This document shows, piece by piece, positions 59,477 through 64,000 of a DNA stretch of 64,000 nt (the first letter of the stretch is position 1; each line of letters starts with the position of its first letter). The translations under genes were made by a program, and so were the position numbers. The notes beneath the pieces were generated by a model that saw only the letters and a program-made list of their open reading frames with translations, made no database searches and had not been told where the DNA came from. The DNA is taken from assembly GCF_000336755.1 (NCBI RefSeq), contig NZ_AOLK01000023.1, positions 53,070 through 117,069 on the forward strand, in the 5' to 3' direction. The DNA comes from Haloferax elongans ATCC BAA-1513. GTDB taxonomy: Archaea > Halobacteriota > Halobacteria > Halobacteriales > Haloferacaceae.

Positions 59477-60359
59477 TTCCAATCACCTCATCTTCGTACT
59501 GAACCTGACCGTACACCATCAGGAACTCCGACGTTCGAACGCCGTCGTATCCGACGGGACTCTTCTCGACCACAACGGTCGCGTTACCGTTCCGTTCACT
59601 GAACAGGAAGATGCCGAAGCGGTTTGCTGGCTCCTTCTCGACGACTTCGTAGTTGTCGAGACCAGCTTCGTTGGCCGCGTGGTCGATGGCCTTCTGCAGC
59701 GTGCCGATGTCGTCGACGTACCCGTTCTGGGACGCGCGAGCACCAGTGTAGACCTTCGCGTAGGCGACTTCCTGGCGGGACATCGTGAGCTCGTCACTGC
59801 GGTGTTTCATCACACTGCCGACGAAGCCTCGCTTGAGGGTCTCGATTTGAGCCTCACGCTGGTCCATCGTCGTCGATGCCTTGTCTGGGCCGGTTCGAAT
59901 CTCGTTTCCGCCAGATGGCATTGGTTTCGACCCGCGGACACCGACGCTCCCGACCATGGACGATGGGGTCGCGTAGATGTGCTCAGACGGCAACATGGTG
60001 TAGTACGCACCGGACGCGCCCATTCCTTGGACGCTGGAGACGACCGGCATCTCCTTTGCAGTCCGGTTCACCGCGAGGTACATCCGCTCAGAGGCGGATG
60101 CTGAGCCACCAGGACTGTCGACCTTTAGGACGACAGCCTTGATGGATTCGTTCTCTCGCACTTCTTCGAGATCCTCTTCCAGCTGGTCAGCTGTGTTAGA
60201 GGAGATGTACCCATCGACCGAGATGACCGCAACCCTGTCGGGTTCGGGGGCAACCGCATCGGAAACGATGGGGGCGAGGAATGCTCCAACTAGGACGGCC
60301 GCGACGAGAGCGAGGACGTATACCGTCTTTCTCGTCGCGTTGGAGGATTTGGATACCAT
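59463..60359 (-). CDS. SppA-like signal peptide peptidase (S49 family)
   Basis: 298 aa from the ATG 60357-60359 (MVSKSSNATRKTVYVLALVA). N-terminal membrane anchor, then an S49 serine-peptidase core: 'VAVISVDGYISSNTADQLEEDLEEV', 'AVVLKVDSPGGSASASERMYLAV', catalytic Ser in 'GMGASGAYYTMLPSEHIYA' and 'SMVGSVGVRG'. Lys dyad candidates lie in the following helical part. It faces outside and would degrade cleaved signal peptides or membrane remnants. Operon with the DUF4350-like gene. Confidence 0.9.
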   Translation of the reverse strand: MVSKSSNATRKTVYVLALVAAVLVGAFLAPIVSDAVAPEPDRVAVISVDGYISSNTADQLEEDLEEVRENESIKAVVLKVDSPGGSASASERMYLAVNRTAKEMPVVSSVQGMGASGAYYTMLPSEHIYATPSSMVGSVGVRGSKPMPSGGNEIRTGPDKASTTMDQREAQIETLKRGFVGSVMKHRSDELTMSRQEVAYAKVYTGARASQNGYVDDIGTLQKAIDHAANEAGLDNYEVVEKEPANRFGIFLFSERNGNATVVVEKSPVGYDGVRTSEFLMVYGQVQYEDEVIGNVSA

Positions 60360-60502
60360 ACAGCGACCCAAACTACCAAACCGACTGTCAAAATACTTGT
60401 CATTTGTAAAGGCAAAATTGTAGAAATAAACTGGTTACTCGTGGTCTGCGAGTGGTAGGGTACCAAAGGCCCCAGTGGAGGTTAGTCAGTGGGAGCGAGC
60501 GA

Positions 60503-61279
60503 TTAGTCGGTGAGGCCGTACCCACGCCGGAACAGAGCGACGTTCACCGCGACGACGACGAACGTGAGTGCCGAGAGGACACCCAAAGAGAGGTTCGGGT
60601 CCACTTCGGTGACGCCGAGGAAGCCGTAGCGGACGCCGTTGACCATGTAAATCATGGGATTGAGGAGCGACGCCTGTCGGAAAGCTTCGGGAATCTCGTT
60701 GAGCGAGTAGAAGACGCCGCCGAAGAAAACCAACGGCCGGAGGATGAACTGGTTCATCATCGTCAGGTCGTCGAAGTCGTCCGCCCAGAGACCGCCGATG
60801 ACGCCGAGACCCGCGAACAAGAGCGTGATGACGAGCATGAAGGCGACCAGATAGAACGGTTGGGCCACCCCGACGGACGTGAAGAACACGCCGATGAGTG
60901 CGACGAGCACGCCGACGAGAATCCCGCGGGTCGCACTGGAGAGGACGTACGCACCGACCATCGAGGTATACGACAGCGGCGACGTGAGTGCCTCTTCGAT
61001 ATAGCGGTTCCAGCGGCCGTGGAAGATGGAGAAGGAGGCGTTCTCGAAGGCGTTCGAGACGGCTCCGAGGACGATGAGACCGGGCAGGATAAACAGGATG
61101 TACGGAACGCCCGCAATCTGGTCGATGCGCTCGCCGAGGATGACGCCGAACACCGAGAAGTACAGCACGTTGGTGATAAACGGTGGGACGAACGTGTTTC
61201 GGGGTCGGCGGACGAACCGGAGGACTTCGCGCCGAAGGAGGGCATAAAAGCCGGTCACGTCGAGACTCGTGAGGCTCAC
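60503..61279 (-). CDS. ABC-2 type transporter permease
   Basis: 258 aa with six hydrophobic helices. ABC-2 signature features: 'RREVLRFVRRPRNTFVPPFI', 'GVPYILFILPGLIVLGAVSNAFENAS', 'RWNRYIEEALTSPLS' and 'PLVFFGGVFYSLNEIPEAFRQ'. Its start overlaps the ATPase stop by 4 nt (61276-61279), so the two form an exporter of the drug or polysaccharide/heme type. The substrate is unknown. Confidence 0.92.
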   Translation of the reverse strand: MSLTSLDVTGFYALLRREVLRFVRRPRNTFVPPFITNVLYFSVFGVILGERIDQIAGVPYILFILPGLIVLGAVSNAFENASFSIFHGRWNRYIEEALTSPLSYTSMVGAYVLSSATRGILVGVLVALIGVFFTSVGVAQPFYLVAFMLVITLLFAGLGVIGGLWADDFDDLTMMNQFILRPLVFFGGVFYSLNEIPEAFRQASLLNPMIYMVNGVRYGFLGVTEVDPNLSLGVLSALTFVVVAVNVALFRRGYGLTD

Positions 61280-62229
61280 TGTTCGACCTCCATCGTCGCG
61301 CGGCCTTCGTCCTGTCTCGTCATCTCGACGAACACCTCTTCGAGCGACGTGCGAGAGATTTCGAGGTCGACGATTTCGTGGGCGTCGCGGTCGAGGGCCT
61401 GCACCACGTCGGGAGCCACGAGGCCGCCCTGTTGGGCCGTCACGACGAGACGCGACCCATCGAGTTCGACGGCATCGACCCGGTCGTCGTCGGCCGCAAA
61501 GTCGGGAACCGCTGTCGGCGGGTCACGGAGTTGAACCACGATGTCGTCGGTGCCGCGGTCCATCAGTTCGTCGGGACTGGCGACTTCGAGGACGCGCCCC
61601 GAATCGAGGATGGCGACCTCGTCACAGAGGCGCTCTGCCTCCTCGATGTAGTGGGTCGTGAGCAGGATGGTCGTCCCGCGGTCGTTGAGGTCCGTAATCG
61701 TCTCCCAGAGTTCGTGGCGGAGTTGGACGTCCACCCCGGCGGTCGGTTCGTCGAGGATGAGCAAGTCGGGGTCGGTGATGAGCGCTCGCGCGAGCATGAA
61801 CCGCCGCTTCATCCCGCCGGAGAGCCAGTCGAATCGCGTGTCTCGCTTGTCGTGGATGCCGACGCGCTTGAGGACCTCGTCGGCCCGCTCTTTGGCGTCA
61901 GCCTGTGAGATGCCGTGATAGCCAGCTTTGTGTTCGAGAACCTCCCGAATCGGGAAGAAGCGGTCGACGTTGAACTCCTGTGGCGCGAGGCCGATACAGT
62001 CGCGTGCCTCGCGGTAGTCGGCTTCGACGTCGTGGCCGAACACGCGTGCCTCGCCGCCCGACTTTCGGACGAGGCCAACGAGGATGTTGATGAACGTCGT
62101 CTTTCCTGCACCGTTCGGTCCCAACAAGCCGAAAAACGAGCCCTCGGGAACGTCGAGGTCGACGCCGTCGAGCGCCCTGACATCCCCGTAGGATTTCGTC
62201 AAGTCGCGTATCTCTATCGCCGATTTCAT
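61276..62229 (-). CDS. ABC-2 type transporter ATP-binding protein
   Basis: 317 aa. Walker A GPNGAGKTT (about 38-46), Q-loop 'GLAPQEFNVDRFF', signature 'LSGGMKRRFMLARAL' (about 141), Walker B 'LLILDEPTAGVD', H-loop 'LTTHYIEEAERL'. The extra C-terminal 90 residues (after 'LDSGRVLEVASPDELM') are typical of ABC-2/CcmA-like drug-export ATPases. Operon with the permease downstream. Confidence 0.94.
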   Translation of the reverse strand: MKSAIEIRDLTKSYGDVRALDGVDLDVPEGSFFGLLGPNGAGKTTFINILVGLVRKSGGEARVFGHDVEADYREARDCIGLAPQEFNVDRFFPIREVLEHKAGYHGISQADAKERADEVLKRVGIHDKRDTRFDWLSGGMKRRFMLARALITDPDLLILDEPTAGVDVQLRHELWETITDLNDRGTTILLTTHYIEEAERLCDEVAILDSGRVLEVASPDELMDRGTDDIVVQLRDPPTAVPDFAADDDRVDAVELDGSRLVVTAQQGGLVAPDVVQALDRDAHEIVDLEISRTSLEEVFVEMTRQDEGRATMEVEQ

Positions 62230-62420
62230 TCGTTGCTGGGGAGTCTGGTGTGGACCCGATTAAGCAGTGTGGACGCGGAACCTGTGGCCCACTGTTGCAG
62301 TCCCATATACACTCGGAGCGTGGGCCACCGTCGCCCCAGAATTATCTAGTGTGTCATGAAGTACCAAATTAAGGCCTAAAATTCGACTGCACAGAATAAA
62401 GTCATTAACGAATATTATCA

Positions 62421-62428
62421 TTATAAAT
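62421..62428 (+). promoter_or_regulatory. TATA box of the ace operon
   Basis: TTATAAAT within an AT-rich block; the direct repeat TCATTAAC at 62402-62409 and 62428-62435 flanks it and may be an operator for acetate-dependent control (inference). Confidence 0.45.
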
Positions 62429-62478
62429 CATTAACTTTTAGTATTACTCCCGACTCCCACCAAGCGAGGCAACGAACA

Positions 62479-62568
62479 ATGGCAGTATCCGTACGCTCCG
62501 CAGCATCTCACCGCAGTTCGACCACCCAGAGAATCGCCCGCTACCGACCGCCGACACCACCGACGTAA
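62479..62568 (+). CDS. 29-aa leader peptide-like gene
   Basis: ATG at 62479 reads MAVSVRSAASHRSSTTQRIA then RYRPPTPPT, stop 62566-62568. It lies 50 nt after the TATA box and 3 nt before the 62572 gene. Basic, low complexity. Possibly a translated leader; evidence is positional only. Confidence 0.35.
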   Translation: MAVSVRSAASHRSSTTQRIARYRPPTPPT

Positions 62569-62571
62569 CCG

Positions 62572-62817
62572 ATGACGAACCCACGAAACACGACCCGAAC
62601 CGACACGACGACCCGCCAGACGACTACTACTCGCACGCCCCGTCCCTCGCGGCGCTACCCCAACAACGAGGAGAACATGGACGCGCCGCTCGTCCCCTTC
62701 ATCCAAGAACCGGGTGAGGAAGACGAGATGACGGATATCCGGCGCGAACTCGCCGCCCTCCGTACTCAACTGAACCGTATCGAGCGAGCGATGCAGAACC
62801 CGACCGACACGCAGTAA
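62572..62817 (+). CDS. Small protein ahead of aceA
   Basis: 81 aa. A Thr/Arg-rich start (MTNPRNTTRTDTTTRQTTTT) is followed by an acidic middle and a coiled-coil end 'DIRRELAALRTQLNRIERAMQN'. It ends 12 nt before aceA on the same strand, so it is in the operon. The coiled coil with low-complexity start suggests an adaptor or assembly role; unknown. Confidence 0.6.
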   Translation: MTNPRNTTRTDTTTRQTTTTRTPRPSRRYPNNEENMDAPLVPFIQEPGEEDEMTDIRRELAALRTQLNRIERAMQNPTDTQ

Positions 62818-62829
62818 TCCCCTCACCCA

Positions 62830-63867
62830 ATGAATCCGACAGAACTCGACGACGACGTCTTCGCACAGGATGTTGACAACCAGAAAGGCCGCGAACTCCG
62901 CGAGATGCTCAACACGCAGGACTTCGTGTTCGCGCCCGGCATGTACCACGCCCTCGACGCGCGACTGGCCGAGATGACCGGCCACGACGCCGCGTACATG
63001 TCCGGTTACTCGACTGTCCTCGGGCAGTTCGGCTTCCCGGACCTGGAGATGGTCACGATGACCGAGATGGTCGAAAATGCCAAGCGCATGGTCGAAGCGA
63101 CGAACCTCCCGGTCATCGCCGACTGTGACACCGGCTACGGCGGCATCCACAACGTCCGACGCGCCGTCCGCGAGTACGAGAAAGCCGGTGTCGCCGCCAT
63201 CCACATCGAAGACCAGACGACGCCCAAGCGCTGCGGTCACATCGCGGGCAAGCAAATCGTCTCCCGCGAGAAGGCTCGCGCCCGCTTCGAGGCCGCTGTC
63301 GACGCGAAGCAGAGCGACGACACGGTCATCATCGCCCGGACGGACGCCTACGGCTCCGCCAACGGTGACTGGGAAGAACACCTCGAACGCGGTCGCATCT
63401 ACGCCGACGCCGGTGTCGACCTCGTCTGGCCAGAGATGCCGAACCCATCGCGCGAAGACGCGGTCAACTACGCCGAGACCATCCACGAGACGCATCCGGA
63501 CCTGAAACTCGCGTTCAACTACTCGTCGTCGTTCGCGTGGTCCGAAGAGGAAGACCCGCTTACGTTCCAGGAACTGGGCGACCTCGGCTACAAGTACATC
63601 TTCATCACGCTGTTCGGCCTGCACTCCGGCGCGCACGCCGTCTACGAGGACTTCAAGAAGCTCGCCGAACAGGACGAAGAAGGCCAGTTCGACCTCGAAC
63701 AGCGCTATCTCGGCCACCCGACCGAGAGCCACCACGAACTCTCGTTCGTCTCGCGCTATCAGGACATCGAGACGGAGTTCGACCCCGAGGCGCGCCGCCG
63801 CATCGAATCCTCGGAGGGATTCAGCGAGGAACAAGCCGACCCCATCACCACGAACGACGATGACTGA
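62830..63867 (+). CDS. aceA: Isocitrate lyase
   Basis: 345 aa, the short haloarchaeal-type isocitrate lyase. It splits isocitrate to glyoxylate and succinate in the glyoxylate bypass, needed for growth on acetate. The active-site KRCGH motif is at 133-137 with Cys as the base; 'CDTGYGG' binds metal; 'HIEDQ' and 'IARTDAYGS' are the following barrel motifs. Its stop overlaps the start of aceB by 8 nt. Confidence 0.95.
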   Translation: MNPTELDDDVFAQDVDNQKGRELREMLNTQDFVFAPGMYHALDARLAEMTGHDAAYMSGYSTVLGQFGFPDLEMVTMTEMVENAKRMVEATNLPVIADCDTGYGGIHNVRRAVREYEKAGVAAIHIEDQTTPKRCGHIAGKQIVSREKARARFEAAVDAKQSDDTVIIARTDAYGSANGDWEEHLERGRIYADAGVDLVWPEMPNPSREDAVNYAETIHETHPDLKLAFNYSSSFAWSEEEDPLTFQELGDLGYKYIFITLFGLHSGAHAVYEDFKKLAEQDEEGQFDLEQRYLGHPTESHHELSFVSRYQDIETEFDPEARRRIESSEGFSEEQADPITTNDDD

Positions 63868-64000
63868 ACGACGACACGACCGTGAATTCGTGCGGACGTT
63901 CTTCACCTCGCCCACGGCGGTCGAAGGCGAGGAGGACTCCGCCAAGATGCTCCGCCGAGCGGCCCAACTCCGCGGGATGCAGGCCCCCGACGTGTGGGTG
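63860..64000 (+). CDS. aceB: Malate synthase, 5' part
   Basis: The gene starts with ATG at 63860 inside the end of aceA and runs off the window (47 codons seen: [20 protein letters not shown], then '[21 protein letters not shown]'). This matches the N-terminus of the haloarchaeal (AceB/CitE-like) malate synthase, which joins glyoxylate with acetyl-CoA. The aceA-aceB order is that of Haloferax. Catalytic residues lie beyond the window. Confidence 0.88.
   Translation, partial: MTERRHDREFVRTFFTSPTAVEGEEDSAKMLRRAAQLRGMQAPDVWV

Overview
The window is high-GC archaeal DNA with an acidic proteome, TATA-box promoters with leaderless starts, archaeosine and pseudouridine-54 tRNA modification enzymes (TgtA, TrmY), a halobacterial-type transducer and an aceA-aceB glyoxylate-shunt pair. 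Together these point to a haloarchaeon, most likely Haloferax or a close relative. The first 20 bases are an untrimmed Illumina/Nextera transposon end, so position 1 is a contig edge.

Three parts can be told apart. (1) 21-12.7 kb is chromosome-like: a secreted DUF7282-type repeat protein, a serine acetyltransferase, an ArsR-like regulator, tgtA, a small membrane protein plus chemotaxis-type transducer, a cupin, a CPBP protease, a Nudix hydrolase, an arylsulfotransferase-like secreted protein and several haloarchaeal unknowns. (2) 12.9-55.6 kb is a 42.7-kb integrated element. It lies between a 25-bp direct repeat (12910-12934 and 55616-55640). The right copy is the 3' end of an intact tRNA-Pro(CGG), and a tyrosine integrase lies just inside the left copy. 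(3) 55.6-64 kb is chromosome again: trmY, ABC exporters, an SppA-like protease, and aceA with the start of aceB.

The element is a defence and DNA-processing island. Its modules are: mre11-rad50-nurA-herA (19.4-27.0 kb); a helicase/PLD, 59-aa protein, zinc-hook ATPase and small protein operon with an adenine methylase (31.0-35.7 and 40.4-42.5 kb), resembling Hma; a dual-GHKL kinase-like protein, receiver-like protein and unknown protein (35.9-40.0 kb) wedged inside that system; a GmrSD-type enzyme; an Mrr-type endonuclease; and an operon of an unknown protein, a winged-helix/zinc-ribbon/nuclease gene now frameshifted, and a CoiA-like nuclease. A second short tyrosine recombinase sits at 28.1 kb.

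The gaps between modules carry a shared set of short repeats that no gene call explains: a CTAG-centred palindrome (consensus GCTAGCCGGCTAGC), a promoter cassette with a GC-rich inverted repeat, and six arrays of TCACA words spaced at exactly 13 bp. They accompany small paralogous gene families (QIDH-box proteins, DUF7344-like winged helices, CxxC mini-proteins), several of which are decayed by stops or frameshifts. My reading is a repeat-scaffolded cargo platform in which defence modules were swapped in and out.
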